Shown piece by piece: positions 10,649 through 19,013 of a DNA stretch of 57,174 bases. The stretch spans positions 1 through 57,174 of the forward strand of contig JAFLUC010000004.1 of assembly GCA_022509005.1 (NCBI GenBank), written 5' to 3'. Positions within the stretch are counted from its first letter, which is position 1. The number at the start of each line of letters is the position of its first letter. The translations under genes were made by a program, and so were the position numbers. Under the pieces are notes generated by a model. The model saw only the letters and a list, made by a program, of their open reading frames with translations. It made no database searches and had not been told where the DNA came from. Origin of the DNA: Oscillospiraceae bacterium. Lineage in GTDB: Bacteria; Bacillota; Clostridia; UBA1381.

Positions 10649-10873
10649 TTATTTGAGCACCAGCATGAGAAGCGCGATAACAAAGCCATAAATAGCAGTT
10701 GCCTCCGCAAGAGCGCAGCCGAGAATTAGATTCTTTGTGATCTTTGAGTCTGCTTCAGGCTGTCTTGCAATACTCTCCATAGCCTTTGAAACCGCAAGAC
10801 CTATTCCGAGACCCGCGCCTCCGCATGAAATCGCAACCGCAAGACCTGCGCCAATCATTCTTAATCCTTCCAT
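10649..10873 (-). CDS. atpE: F1F0 ATP synthase c subunit (rotor ring)
   Basis: 74 residues forming two membrane helices joined by the polar loop ARQPEAD (about residues 36-42). The ion-carrying glutamate is E57 in the ALAEATAIYGF helix. In Na+-type c subunits, as I recall them, a Gln in helix 1 and a Ser or Thr next to the Glu complete the sodium site. Here the matching positions read Ile24 and Ala58, which argues for proton coupling. AAAGGAG lies 11 nt before the ATG. It sits between atpB and atpF as in most bacteria. Confidence 0.95.
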   Translation of the reverse strand: MEGLRMIGAGLAVAISCGGAGLGIGLAVSKAMESIARQPEADSKITKNLILGCALAEATAIYGFVIALLMLVLK

Positions 10874-10899
10874 AATTCAATAATCTCCTTTCAAAAATA

Positions 10900-11562
10900 T
10901 CATTCAACGGCTTCCTGTATATACAGTGCCGTAAGAAACGTAAATACATATGCCTGCAAAGCGCCGTCAAACAGGTCGAAATACAGGCTCACCACTGGCG
11001 GGGCAATTATCGGAAGCGCATACTCTATGCTCTTCATAATAACGAAAGCGCCGAGGATGTTACCGAAAAGTCGCATACACAGCGACAATGGCTTTATAAC
11101 CAATTCAAGCGCATTCATCGGGTTTGTAAATGATTTGAGCCAGCCCCCGACACCGTGCGCCTTTACGCTCGCAACCTGAACCAACACTATTGAGAAAACA
11201 GCGAGAATTCCCGTTAGCTGAAGATCCTTTGTGGGCGCCTTAAACCCGAAAATACCGAACAGGTTCGAAATCACAAGAAATGTTATCACAATAACGAGAT
11301 ATGATACCATCCAACCGCCCTTCTCGCCTACGATATCACGGAAAAACTTATCCAGCCAACTGTATATGCCTTCCACCGCAACCTGACGCTTTGACGGATT
11401 TTCAACTCTGAGCCGTCGTGTCAACAGAAAACCGCCGATTATCATAATCGCCATTATGATCCACATGACAACAACGGTTTCGGAAACATGGATCGTTAAA
11501 CCGCCAAGCCTTATATCAAATACGCTCGCGACTTCAAGCTCTTCCGTAATTCTTTCACCCAT
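10900..11562 (-). CDS. atpB: F1F0 ATP synthase a subunit
   Basis: 220 residues with five to six membrane helices. The last third includes IKPLSLCMRLFGNILGAFVIM, which contains the conserved arginine of the ion channel (in LCMRLFGN), and a C-terminal helix with ALYIQEAVE. ATG 11562 is chosen because GGAGG lies 8 nt upstream. A frame open to 11595 is rejected because that position is at the predicted transcription start. It is the first gene of the operon; no atpI is visible upstream. Confidence 0.95.
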   Translation of the reverse strand: MGERITEELEVASVFDIRLGGLTIHVSETVVVMWIIMAIMIIGGFLLTRRLRVENPSKRQVAVEGIYSWLDKFFRDIVGEKGGWMVSYLVIVITFLVISNLFGIFGFKAPTKDLQLTGILAVFSIVLVQVASVKAHGVGGWLKSFTNPMNALELVIKPLSLCMRLFGNILGAFVIMKSIEYALPIIAPPVVSLYFDLFDGALQAYVFTFLTALYIQEAVE

Positions 11563-11598
11563 AGTTATTCCTCCAATTACAGAAATAATTTCCATTTA

Positions 11599-11627
11599 AT
11601 TATACACCTTTAAAGAAATTATTTCAA
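11599..11627 (-). promoter_or_regulatory. Promoter of the ATP synthase operon
   Basis: On the minus strand TTGAAA (11622-11627) and TATAAT (11599-11604) are separated by 17 bp. The start point would be near 11592, about 30 nt before the atpB ATG. Confidence 0.8.
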
Positions 11628-11643
11628 GGATAAATTTTTATTT

Positions 11644-12357
11644 TTATATAAATTCCTGATTACCGAAAATCAGCAGCTTCAGTTCATTCTCGTCAAATTC
11701 CATTACTTCACCCGGCTCCAGTCCGTCCGGCAGCGTGAGTCCGCCGATAGAAACACGCTTTAAATACGTAACGGTTTTACCCACGCGTTCAAACATGCGC
11801 TTGACCTGATGGAACTTGCCCTCGGCAATTTCCACATATGCCTCGTTCGGATTTTCGCATATTTCAAGCCTCGCGGGCTTTGCCGTGAATTCCTTAAACG
11901 TCATTCCTTCCGCAAATACATCTATATCCTCCGGCTCCACAGGCTTATCCAGCCGCGCAAAGTACCGCTTATACACATTCTTTTTCGGCGATGTTACCGC
12001 ATGGTCAAACGCTCCGTCATTGGTAAGTATAAGCAGCCCTTCAGTGTCAATATCGAGCCGTCCTACCGGAAATACATTGTAATGCAAATATTCCTCCGAT
12101 ACAAGCTCTGTCACTACAGGATAATGCTTATCCTCTGTCGCGCTTATATAGCCCTGCGGTTTATTTAGAATGAGATATACGTATTTAGCGTAGCTTACAT
12201 CTTCACCGTCGATTGCCACGCTGTCGTTTTCTGTAACCTGCATTTCCGGTCTTGCGGCAATTATTCCATTAACGGTTATCGCGCCGTATTTTATAAGCTT
12301 TTTTATCTCCTTCCGGCTGTACGGAGTGGAGTCAGAGATATACTTGTCCAGTCTCAT
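11644..12357 (-). CDS. rsuA: RsuA-family 16S rRNA pseudouridine synthase
   Basis: 237 residues. An N-terminal S4 RNA-binding domain (MRLDKYISDSTPYSRKEIKKLI, about 1-60) is followed by the pseudouridine synthase fold. The catalytic motif is GRLDIDTEGLLILTNDG near residues 100-116, with the first Asp after the Arg-Leu as nucleophile. KFHQVKRMFERVG near residue 185 is the RsuA/RluB/E/F signature. RsuA isomerises U516 of 16S rRNA; RluB-type enzymes are close relatives, so the exact target is inferred. It follows mnmE by 12 bp and is the last gene before the atp promoter, so the two rRNA/tRNA modification genes are probably cotranscribed. Confidence 0.88.
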   Translation of the reverse strand: MRLDKYISDSTPYSRKEIKKLIKYGAITVNGIIAARPEMQVTENDSVAIDGEDVSYAKYVYLILNKPQGYISATEDKHYPVVTELVSEEYLHYNVFPVGRLDIDTEGLLILTNDGAFDHAVTSPKKNVYKRYFARLDKPVEPEDIDVFAEGMTFKEFTAKPARLEICENPNEAYVEIAEGKFHQVKRMFERVGKTVTYLKRVSIGGLTLPDGLEPGEVMEFDENELKLLIFGNQEFI

Positions 12358-12369
12358 ATCTTTTTTCCC

Positions 12370-13710
12370 TCACTTTCCAACACAGAAATTATGGAATATA
12401 TCATTCACCACCGAATCCCTTACGGTTTCGCCCGTGATTTCACCAAGCGAGTCCATTGCCGCTGAAATATCAATCGACACAATATCAGTAGGCATTCCCA
12501 CCGCAAGAGCTTCTGCCGCTCGACTTAATGCGTCACTCGCGCCGATGAGCGCCGCCTTATGGCGCATATTCGTGATAACCGTACCGTTTTCGGTCTGTAT
12601 CTCGTCAAGTCCGCACAAGCGTGAAATCTCCTGGGCAAGAGTGTCCATGCCATCGCCTGTGACCGCGCTTACGGCTATTCCATCCGAAATATTTGCATCC
12701 GAAATATCCGATTTATTATACAACACTATACGCTTTTTACCTTCTGTTTCCTTGAGAACCGCTTTATCTTCATCATCTATACCGATAGCAGAGTCTATAA
12801 CCACAATAACAAGATCCGCCGCGTCAATATAGCGCTTTGATTTTTCCACGCCGATTTTCTCCACGGTATCCTCCGTGTCATGTATGCCTGCCGTATCGGA
12901 TAAAATAAGCGGTATACCGTTAATCGATACGCTTTCCTCTATTACATCCCGCGTTGTTCCCGCAACATCTGTAACTATTGCGCGTTCCTCCTGCGCGAGA
13001 TAGTTTAATATGCTTGATTTACCAACATTAGGCTTGCCGACAATCGCGCACTTTATTCCCTCTTTTATAATCCTTCCGCTGTCCGCGCTCCGTATAAGCC
13101 GCTTGATCCGGTCTTCGCAGCTGCGGCAGACTGCTTCAATATCCTCGGGCGTAACATCGGCTAAATCCTCGTCGGGATAATCTATCAATACCTGCATCTG
13201 CGCCGATAAATGCACAAGCTCATCACGAACAGATTTAATTTCCTTTGAAAGCGTTCCGCCAAGCTGTGAAACGGCATTTCGGCGGGAAAGCTCATTTTTC
13301 GCGTTTATTATATCAATAACCGCCTCCGCCTGCGACAGATCTATTCTGCCGTTCATAAATGCGCGCTTTGTAAATTCGCCCGGCTCTGCCGGAAACGCGC
13401 CCGCTTCAATAACAGCGTTAAGTACAGCTCTTGTGCTCACGCTCCCGCCGTGACAGCTTATTTCAACGGTATTCTCGCGCGTAAATGTGCGCGGCGCGAG
13501 CATTACAGTTACAAGAACCTCGTCAAGCCTCTCGCCGTTTTTGTTCTTTATATATCCGTAATGTACAGTATGAGTTTCTACACCCAAAAGCTTTCCGGTA
13601 AATACAGAATCCGCGATTTCTACCGCGTCATCACCGCTTATGCGTATAACCGAAATACCGCCGGTACCCTGCGGCGTCGATATTGCCGCAATCGTTCGCT
13701 CCTGTGACAT
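12370..13710 (-). CDS. mnmE: tRNA modification GTPase MnmE
   Basis: 446 residues. The N-terminal domain that binds a folate cofactor begins [22 protein letters not shown]. The inserted G domain carries G1 [10 protein letters not shown]3 DTAG and G4 NKSD. The C-terminus ends FCVGK, the CxGK motif essential for modification. With MnmG it makes the carboxymethylaminomethyl group at U34 of certain tRNAs; mnmG is not in the window. ATG 13710 is chosen because AAGGAG lies 6 nt upstream, whereas the longer frame to 13767 runs through a terminator-like hairpin. Confidence 0.96.
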   Translation of the reverse strand: MSQERTIAAISTPQGTGGISVIRISGDDAVEIADSVFTGKLLGVETHTVHYGYIKNKNGERLDEVLVTVMLAPRTFTRENTVEISCHGGSVSTRAVLNAVIEAGAFPAEPGEFTKRAFMNGRIDLSQAEAVIDIINAKNELSRRNAVSQLGGTLSKEIKSVRDELVHLSAQMQVLIDYPDEDLADVTPEDIEAVCRSCEDRIKRLIRSADSGRIIKEGIKCAIVGKPNVGKSSILNYLAQEERAIVTDVAGTTRDVIEESVSINGIPLILSDTAGIHDTEDTVEKIGVEKSKRYIDAADLVIVVIDSAIGIDDEDKAVLKETEGKKRIVLYNKSDISDANISDGIAVSAVTGDGMDTLAQEISRLCGLDEIQTENGTVITNMRHKAALIGASDALSRAAEALAVGMPTDIVSIDISAAMDSLGEITGETVRDSVVNDIFHNFCVGK

Positions 13711-13733
13711 ATATTGCTCCTTTTCCCTAAAAA

Positions 13734-13763
13734 AGCGGTATCTGCCCTCTGCCCGATACCGCT
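13734..13763 (-). terminator. Terminator-like hairpin between the PHP gene and mnmE
   Basis: On the minus strand AGCGGTATC pairs perfectly with GATACCGCT around a 12-nt loop and is followed by six T residues. It begins 10 bp after the PHP gene and ends about 23 nt before the mnmE start, which leaves no room for a new promoter. Confidence 0.7.
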
Positions 13764-13772
13764 CCATTGCAA

Positions 13773-14606
13773 TCAGATTCTTGTTTTCAGTTGTTCGAGT
13801 ATCTCGTAAGGAACCGTTCCCTCACTCACTCTGCCTAAGCTAACCGCCGGCTTATTGCTGCCGTGAAAATCGCTTCCGCCGCTTTCTAAAAGCCCCACGC
13901 GTTTTGCCACGCTTCTGCACAGCCGGCTCTCATCAGGCGTAAAATTATTATACATACATTCCATTGCGTCAAGTCCGGCCTCTTTTAATTTCTTCGCCAT
14001 TTCAAGCATGTCCGATTCCGTATCGATCGCCTGAACGGGATGCGCCCATATCGCGATACCGCCGCAATCCTTTATGAGCCTTACACTCTCCTCAGGCGAA
14101 AGCGAAAACTTCTCAACATAGCACGGTCTTCCTCGCTTAAGATACTTTTCAAAGGCATCGCTTACGGTTTTGACATGTCCGAACTTAACAAGCGCGTTTG
14201 CCATGTGCAGTCTGCCGCAGCTCTCCTTTGACGCCCCTGTGCCTTCAAGGACTTGCTCGCTGGTGATATCGAACCTGTCGTGTATCTTTTCAAGCATTTT
14301 CACATTGCGCTCTAACCGCGCGGCTTTAAGTTTCTCCACAACAGTCTCATATCTGTCGCCATGCGGATACAGACCGACAATGTGCATCAGTCTTTTAAAA
14401 TTCGTACTTATTTCAATTCCCGGAATACCTTCTATTCCAAGCTTTTCGCATTCTTCTGTAAATTCGGCAACGCCGTTATTCGTATCGTGATCCGTAAGAG
14501 CAATCGCACTGAGACCCGCTTCCTTCGCCTTTTTTGCAAGCTCTCTCGGAGAAAGCGTTCCGTCCGATTTATTTGAATGTGTGTGCAGATCAACTGTTCT
14601 TTTCAT
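13773..14606 (-). CDS. PHP-domain phosphoesterase (TrpH/YciV-like)
   Basis: 277 residues. The N-terminal metal-binding motif [15 protein letters not shown], then [21 protein letters not shown] near residue 190 and GSDFHG near residue 245 form the full set of His/Asp ligands of the polymerase-and-histidinol-phosphatase fold. Relatives are nucleoside 3',5'-bisphosphate phosphatases and 5'-3' RNases (RNase AM). Its start overlaps the end of nrdR by 17 bp, so it is translated with nrdR. The substrate here is not shown by the sequence. Confidence 0.85.
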   Translation of the reverse strand: MKRTVDLHTHSNKSDGTLSPRELAKKAKEAGLSAIALTDHDTNNGVAEFTEECEKLGIEGIPGIEISTNFKRLMHIVGLYPHGDRYETVVEKLKAARLERNVKMLEKIHDRFDITSEQVLEGTGASKESCGRLHMANALVKFGHVKTVSDAFEKYLKRGRPCYVEKFSLSPEESVRLIKDCGGIAIWAHPVQAIDTESDMLEMAKKLKEAGLDAMECMYNNFTPDESRLCRSVAKRVGLLESGGSDFHGSNKPAVSLGRVSEGTVPYEILEQLKTRI

Positions 14607-15051
14607 TTATAAGCCCTTTCAGCTCCTCCATAAATGTGCCCAGATCGTCAAACTGCTTATAAACAGATGCAAAGCGTACATACGCAACCTCGTCAAGATC
14701 ACGCAGCTTTTCCATTACCATTTCGCCTATTTTTGTCGATTTGACCTCACGTTCCATTTTTTGCGCAAGCTCGCTTTCGATATCGTCCGCCACATGCTCC
14801 ATCTGCATTATTGAAATGGGGCGTTTTTCACATGCTGTCATGATACCTTTTAAAACCTTGTTTCTGTTAAACGGCTGACGTGAATCATCCTTTTTAACCA
14901 CCACAAGAGAAATTGATTCAAGCTTTTCATAGGTTGTAAAACGCTTTCCACATTTTAGACATTCGCGTCTTCTTCTGATTGAACTATTCTCATCAGTCGG
15001 TCTTGAATCTATTACCTTACTCTCGATGAATGAACAATATGGGCATCTCAT
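14590..15051 (-). CDS. nrdR: Transcriptional repressor NrdR of ribonucleotide reductase genes
   Basis: 153 residues, normal length. The N-terminal zinc ribbon has Cys3, Cys6, Cys31 and Cys34 (CPYC and CLKC). The ATP-cone (about residues 49-139) starts [18 protein letters not shown]. NrdR senses dATP/ATP and represses nrd operons through paired NrdR boxes. GAAAGGAAG precedes the ATG. The upstream region has a strong promoter and one NrdR-box-like site, which suggests autoregulation. The gene overlaps the PHP gene by 17 bp. Confidence 0.96.
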   Translation of the reverse strand: MRCPYCSFIESKVIDSRPTDENSSIRRRRECLKCGKRFTTYEKLESISLVVVKKDDSRQPFNRNKVLKGIMTACEKRPISIMQMEHVADDIESELAQKMEREVKSTKIGEMVMEKLRDLDEVAYVRFASVYKQFDDLGTFMEELKGLINEKNS

Positions 15052-15097
15052 GACTGCATCTTCCTTTCAGCAAAACGGTATTATTGAATATATGAAA

Positions 15098-15126
15098 ATT
15101 ATACCATAATTCTGTAGATTTTTCAA
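15098..15126 (-). promoter_or_regulatory. Promoter of nrdR
   Basis: On the minus strand TTGAAA (15121-15126) and TATAAT (15098-15103) have a 17-bp spacer, about 45 bp upstream of the nrdR start codon. Confidence 0.8.
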
Positions 15127-15154
15127 GTGTTTTCTGATGGATTCTGTATAATTT

Positions 15155-15170
15155 ATACTATATATTGTGT
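15155..15170. promoter_or_regulatory. NrdR-box-like palindrome
   Basis: ATACTATATATTGTGT matches the NrdR box consensus as I recall it (acaCwAtATaTwGtgt) except at the second base. It lies about 29 bp upstream of the nrdR -35 box and abuts the ymxH stop codon. Only one clear box is seen. Confidence 0.5.
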
Positions 15171-15416
15171 CTATACCGTTAACTCCGTAATTTTCACAAG
15201 AATAAATTCACGTCCGATAGCGGTTATTGACTCCCATGGAACAGATACCTCTCCTATATGCAGCAATCCGAACAGCAGCCCCGCTCTTCTCCTTACAATA
15301 AGCTTAGTTATTCTGCCCTCTGTATTGTCAATTTCAATATCAGCCACACAGCCGATTCGTTCTGCCGTATCTGTGTTTATTACAATCCTCTGCCGTAAGC
15401 TGCAGCCATGAAACAT
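15171..15416 (-). CDS. ymxH: YlmC/YmxH-family PRC-barrel protein
   Basis: 81 residues forming a single PRC-barrel-like domain: IGCVADIEIDNTEGRITKLIVRRRAG and SVPWESITAIGREFILVKI are the two halves. YlmC/YmxH proteins are small, mostly sporulation-associated proteins of Firmicutes with unknown biochemistry. The ATG follows GGGGGTG. That ribosome binding site lies in the 3' arm of a 12-bp hairpin (15422-15449). The gene is 43 bp after the upstream membrane protein gene and may be its cotranscript by read-through. Confidence 0.8.
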   Translation of the reverse strand: MFHGCSLRQRIVINTDTAERIGCVADIEIDNTEGRITKLIVRRRAGLLFGLLHIGEVSVPWESITAIGREFILVKITELTV

Positions 15417-15421
15417 AAAAA

Positions 15422-15449
15422 CACCCCCATATATTTATATACAAGGGTG
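15422..15449 (-). terminator. Hairpin with U-run that also contains the ymxH ribosome binding site
   Basis: On the minus-strand RNA, CACCC...GGGTG and the inner TTGTATAT / ATATATGG arms pair as 12 continuous pairs (three G-U) around a UAAA loop, and five U residues follow directly before the ymxH AUG. It is shaped like an intrinsic terminator yet holds the GGGGG Shine-Dalgarno sequence. Confidence 0.6.
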
Positions 15450-15459
15450 AATCTAAATA

Positions 15460-16116
15460 TTACTTTCGTTTTTCATGCTTATTCCTGACCGGTTTTTGTT
15501 TCTTTTTAATTACCGGCTTCAGGTCGTAGACCTTGATCTGAACCAGCATACCAGACACGGCAATCGCAAGCGCCAACAGCCACATTTTCCAGTCTGAGAA
15601 GTAATAACCGAAAAGTACAAGAATGCTTATTGAGCTTATCATTCCACCCGCCGCCGATGTGACGACAGATACAACATATTTTGAATTTATAAGTGACATT
15701 ATTCCGCCGGCAAAACCTATTATAAGATCCAGCAGCAAAAGAGTGCTTTCTGTTATTTTTGCATTCGTTATATACATTTCCGATGTTATTACATACGAAA
15801 GAAAAAAACTCAGGGTACTTATTCCTATAAAATATCCCACGCCTTTTACAAATCTTACGAGCAGTACCAGTGCTACACCACCCAGGAATGCCATTATAAG
15901 CATTATTATAAAGCTGTCAAACACAAGAAGCCCTGTCATTGCTCCTGCAAGCACTCCGGCTGCTCCTGCACAGAATGACACAAGCCACACCATAGCTTGC
16001 CTTCCCCTGAACGCAACTATTGCGCCTACTATTGCCAGCGCGGCGAATATGATGTTAATAACAATACTGCTTCCGACTCCGAAATGTGCATTAAAAAAAT
16101 CTACAATATGACTCAT
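15460..16116 (-). CDS. Unknown polytopic membrane protein downstream of cdaR
   Basis: 218 residues with about seven hydrophobic helices (for example SSIVINIIFAALAIVGAIVAF, IIMLIMAFLGGVALVLLVRFV, WLLALAIAVSGMLV) and a very basic C-terminal tail (KPVIKKKQKPVRNKHEKRK) that should face the cytoplasm. The helix-rich, glycine-rich pattern recalls DUF4203/TMEM198-like proteins, but I cannot assign it. It starts 22 bp after cdaR in the cdaA-cdaR transcript, in the place where many Firmicutes have glmM. Its role may therefore relate to c-di-AMP or the cell envelope; that is inference from position only. Confidence 0.7.
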   Translation of the reverse strand: MSHIVDFFNAHFGVGSSIVINIIFAALAIVGAIVAFRGRQAMVWLVSFCAGAAGVLAGAMTGLLVFDSFIIMLIMAFLGGVALVLLVRFVKGVGYFIGISTLSFFLSYVITSEMYITNAKITESTLLLLDLIIGFAGGIMSLINSKYVVSVVTSAAGGMISSISILVLFGYYFSDWKMWLLALAIAVSGMLVQIKVYDLKPVIKKKQKPVRNKHEKRK

Positions 16117-16138
16117 CTTAAGTTAACCATCTGTTCCT

Positions 16139-17071
16139 TTATTCATTCTGCTTAATTACAGGCTTTACCTTGATTGTTTTTACAACACTTTCCGGAATAT
16201 ATAATCCCGGCATAGACTGCAGCTCAACTTTCGCTTCGCCGGAGCTGATGTCTGTTATCACTGCTATGATTTCCATTATTTCAGTATCAGGCAGGATTCC
16301 TACTTCTATACTTGACGGAGTTACTTCCGTGGCCGAAAGATCAAGCTCTGCCTCAAGCTCTCTTGAAGCCTGTACAGTAACAGGAAGTGTCACTAACTTA
16401 TACAATGTGTTGGTAACTATAATATATTCATCTGCCTCCACCGTTTCAGGCTTCTTTATGGCACGTCCATCACTATCCGCAAGAGTGATTGCCTTGCTTA
16501 TATCACCTGATATTTCAACTTCGCCGGCATCAACGGTTACATATGCAGATGCAATATCCGTAAGCTCACTCTTTGCGCCTTTCACGATAATTGTTTCATT
16601 CGCCGGAACAGATTCAACCATACTTTCGCTTGTTCCGACCATCCGTACTTCAATCGGGATTTCTTTTGAAACATACTCGTCTATTGTTACCGGAATAGTA
16701 GAAAAATTCTGCTTTTCAAGTGAAATTTTAGAGTTTGGAAGCTGAACAGTACCGGTGAGATCATAATTACCGGCAGCAGTTATATCTGAAAGATCAACGC
16801 TGACCCTGACATTATCAAGTGCTTGTATAAGATCGCTGCGCTGCCCGCTGACCTTAACTGAAAGACCCGGAATATTATCCTTATCAATAACAACATATCC
16901 GTTTCTTTTCATCTGCCCCTCACCGTTAAATGAAACCCTTATATTATGAAATGTCTTTGATATCTCCGGGTTGTTTGTATACGAAATAAGCGACCATATC
17001 GCAACTGCTATAATAACTGATAATATCATGTATCGCAGTCCGCTTTTTTTCTGTTTATCCTTATTTTCCAT
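16139..17071 (-). CDS. cdaR: CdaR, YbbR-domain regulator of diadenylate cyclase
   Basis: 310 residues. One N-terminal membrane helix (about residues 13-32, YMILSVIIAVAIWSLISY) anchors an extracytoplasmic part built of YbbR-like beta repeats: recurring segments such as PVTIDEYVSKEIPIEV and KLVTLPVTVQASRELEAEL mark at least three. CdaR binds and modulates the cyclase CdaA at the membrane. It begins 13 bp after cdaA. B. subtilis CdaR is longer, with four repeats. Confidence 0.9.
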   Translation of the reverse strand: MENKDKQKKSGLRYMILSVIIAVAIWSLISYTNNPEISKTFHNIRVSFNGEGQMKRNGYVVIDKDNIPGLSVKVSGQRSDLIQALDNVRVSVDLSDITAAGNYDLTGTVQLPNSKISLEKQNFSTIPVTIDEYVSKEIPIEVRMVGTSESMVESVPANETIIVKGAKSELTDIASAYVTVDAGEVEISGDISKAITLADSDGRAIKKPETVEADEYIIVTNTLYKLVTLPVTVQASRELEAELDLSATEVTPSSIEVGILPDTEIMEIIAVITDISSGEAKVELQSMPGLYIPESVVKTIKVKPVIKQNE

Positions 17072-17084
17072 GTGTGACCCCTCC

Positions 17085-17936
17085 TTACTTCGATTTCCAG
17101 AACTGTATCTTTTTCAGAGTATCACGACTGTTTGGTTCTGTGTTTGTTTCAAGCAGCTTCATCAGTGCTTTCTCAAGAGAGCCTGCAGTGAGATTTCTTG
17201 TAAGCGAACCGTTAAGAGCAATGGAAATTTTCCCGGTTTCCTCGCTCACAACCACTATAATAGCATCCGATGCCTCGCTCAGCCCCAATGCGGCGCGATG
17301 TCTTGTGCCAAGCTCGCTTGAAAGATTAGTGTTAGCAGTAAGCGGCAATACACATCCGGCTGTTATTATTTTATTACCCCTTATAATTACAGCGCCGTCA
17401 TGAAGCGGAGTATTCGGAACAAAAATATTTTTCAGTAGCTCGCTTGAAACATCCGCGTCAAGCATTGTTCCGCTGTTCATGTATTCACCAAGTCTTGTAC
17501 CGCGCTCTATTACTATAAGAGCTCCTGTTTTTGTCGAGGCCATGTCCGCAGCGGCAAGAGAAATATTCGCCGCAACATCTTCAATATCGCCGACAGAATC
17601 ATTTAATGGAATGCCCAGAATCTTCAGGATTTTAAACCTGCCCATGTGTTCAAGAATGTTTCTGAGCTCCGGTTGGAATATAACTATGATCGCAAAAACA
17701 GCCACCTGTACAATAGCACTCAATATGTAATTCAATCCGTCAAGATGCAGTATTCCGCTCAGAAAATAAATCACCGCCGCAACAAGAATACCTCTTACAA
17801 GCTGAACAGCCCTTGTACCCCTTATTGCCATCATGAAATAATATACCGCGACAGCTATTATAAGTATATCTATTATATCGCTTATACGCATAACGCGTAT
17901 AAACCTGACCGCATATTCCATTGCACTCAACCTCAT
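17085..17936 (-). CDS. cdaA: Diadenylate cyclase CdaA
   Basis: 283 residues. Three N-terminal membrane helices (about residues 15-85) precede a DisA_N cyclase domain. The catalytic motifs are DGA in TPLHDGAVIIRG and RHR in GTRHRAALGLSE. The enzyme condenses two ATP to c-di-AMP, which controls potassium and osmolyte balance and cell wall homeostasis. ATG 17936 is used because AGGAGG (17945-17950) lies 8 nt upstream; a GTG six bases further up is in frame. cdaR follows at once, as in other Firmicutes, but glmM is not in the cluster. Confidence 0.95.
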   Translation of the reverse strand: MRLSAMEYAVRFIRVMRISDIIDILIIAVAVYYFMMAIRGTRAVQLVRGILVAAVIYFLSGILHLDGLNYILSAIVQVAVFAIIVIFQPELRNILEHMGRFKILKILGIPLNDSVGDIEDVAANISLAAADMASTKTGALIVIERGTRLGEYMNSGTMLDADVSSELLKNIFVPNTPLHDGAVIIRGNKIITAGCVLPLTANTNLSSELGTRHRAALGLSEASDAIIVVVSEETGKISIALNGSLTRNLTAGSLEKALMKLLETNTEPNSRDTLKKIQFWKSK

Positions 17937-18073
17937 GCACACATCCTCCTCTGCTATTTTATTTTTAATCTATATGTGAAGTTAACGTCAAAATAATCAC
18001 CATTATAAATATTATACTATATTTGGAGGATTATTTCCATATGTTTTTTGAAATTTTTCAAACTTTTTTATAA

Positions 18074-18102
18074 TTGACATTATTTTACCGGTATGCTATA
18101 AT
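18074..18102 (+). promoter_or_regulatory. Consensus sigma-A promoter for the ModA-like gene
   Basis: TTGACA (18074-18079), 17-bp spacer, TATAAT (18097-18102). The start codon is about 25 nt downstream of the expected start point, preceded by GAAAGGAACC. Confidence 0.85.
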
Positions 18103-18131
18103 TAACACAACTAAAGAAAGGAACCTCCAAA

Positions 18132-18932
18132 ATGCGAAAAATATTGTCAATAATTTCAGCAGCAGCAATATTGCTGACTGCCGGTTGCGGCGCGGCTGTG
18201 CCTGATACCAATAAGTTACCCGAAGCTACCGCGACACCTGCGCCGGTTGAAATAAGCTGTTTTATAGATTCCGATATATCAAATGTACTTAACGATATAT
18301 ATAAAAAATACTCTGAGAAACACCCTGAGCTTTCAGTAGTATTTCGTGCAGAGCCTGCAGAAGAAATTCAGCGTCTCGTCGAAGGGGGTTCGTCTTGTGA
18401 TATTGTGTTCTCATCATCACAGGAAAGTATAGCTTCGCTTGATGACTCCGGGCTTATAGTGTCAGAGTCTGTGACGCCCTTGATTGAAAGCAGCGCAGTG
18501 CTTATCCGTTCAGCGAAAAGCAAAACGCTCGTAACAGGATTTTCGGATTTAAATAAGGCCGCAAATATCGCTGTTTTAAAAAAAGACACACCGCTTGGCA
18601 GCTATTCATATGAATTACTCAATGATTACGGTATAACAATTACAACAGACGAATATGACAGTGTAAAGGACATTATAACTGCCGTAGCAGACGGTGATAA
18701 TGAAACAGGTATTATATACTCAACAGACGCGTCTCTGGCAAAGGATGAGATCAAGACAATTTCCGATCCTGAAGACGATACAGCATATACAACAGCAGAG
18801 TATACAGCGGCACTCGTAAATAACAGCTCTGCTGATCCTGCAAGACAGAAAGCGGCCGAGGCATTTTTTAAATATCTTTTAACCAACGCCTCGCGCAACA
18901 GTTTTATATACTATGGCTTCACGATGAAGTAA
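18132..18932 (+). CDS. ModA-like substrate-binding lipoprotein
   Basis: 266 residues. A lipoprotein signal ends at LLTAGC (Cys19), so the protein is anchored on the outer face of the membrane. After a Pro/Thr linker the sequence follows the molybdate-binding protein family: EISCFIDSDISNVLNDIYKKYSEKHP, CDIVFSSSQESIASL, and GSYSYELLNDYG in the second lobe. In ModA the oxyanion is held by Ser and Thr side chains; several are present, but I cannot prove specificity. No ModB permease or ModC ATPase lies nearby, so it would need a distant transporter or has a sensing role. It is monocistronic, with its own promoter and a strong terminator. Confidence 0.75.
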   Translation: MRKILSIISAAAILLTAGCGAAVPDTNKLPEATATPAPVEISCFIDSDISNVLNDIYKKYSEKHPELSVVFRAEPAEEIQRLVEGGSSCDIVFSSSQESIASLDDSGLIVSESVTPLIESSAVLIRSAKSKTLVTGFSDLNKAANIAVLKKDTPLGSYSYELLNDYGITITTDEYDSVKDIITAVADGDNETGIIYSTDASLAKDEIKTISDPEDDTAYTTAEYTAALVNNSSADPARQKAAEAFFKYLLTNASRNSFIYYGFTMK

Positions 18933-18960
18933 TATTAGAGAAATGAATTTATAGCCAAAA

Positions 18961-19002
18961 AAGAGAACCTGCGGGGGGCATCACAACCCCGCAGGTTCTC
19001 TT
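18961..19002. terminator. Strong bidirectional terminator between convergent genes
   Basis: AAGAGAACCTGCGGGG and its perfect complement form a 16-bp stem with a 10-nt loop. It is followed by six T residues on the minus strand (DUF1540 gene) and a T-rich stretch on the plus strand (ModA-like gene). Confidence 0.9.
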
Positions 19003-19013
19003 ACTTTTAGAAT

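Noticed and set aside
10900..11595. atpB beginning at an upstream ATG (11595)
   Set aside because: The predicted transcription start is near 11592, and the ATG at 11562 has GGAGG at the right distance.
18961..19002. The 16-bp stem as a riboswitch or recombination site
   Set aside because: It lies between two convergent gene ends and is followed by a U-run, so a terminator explains it.
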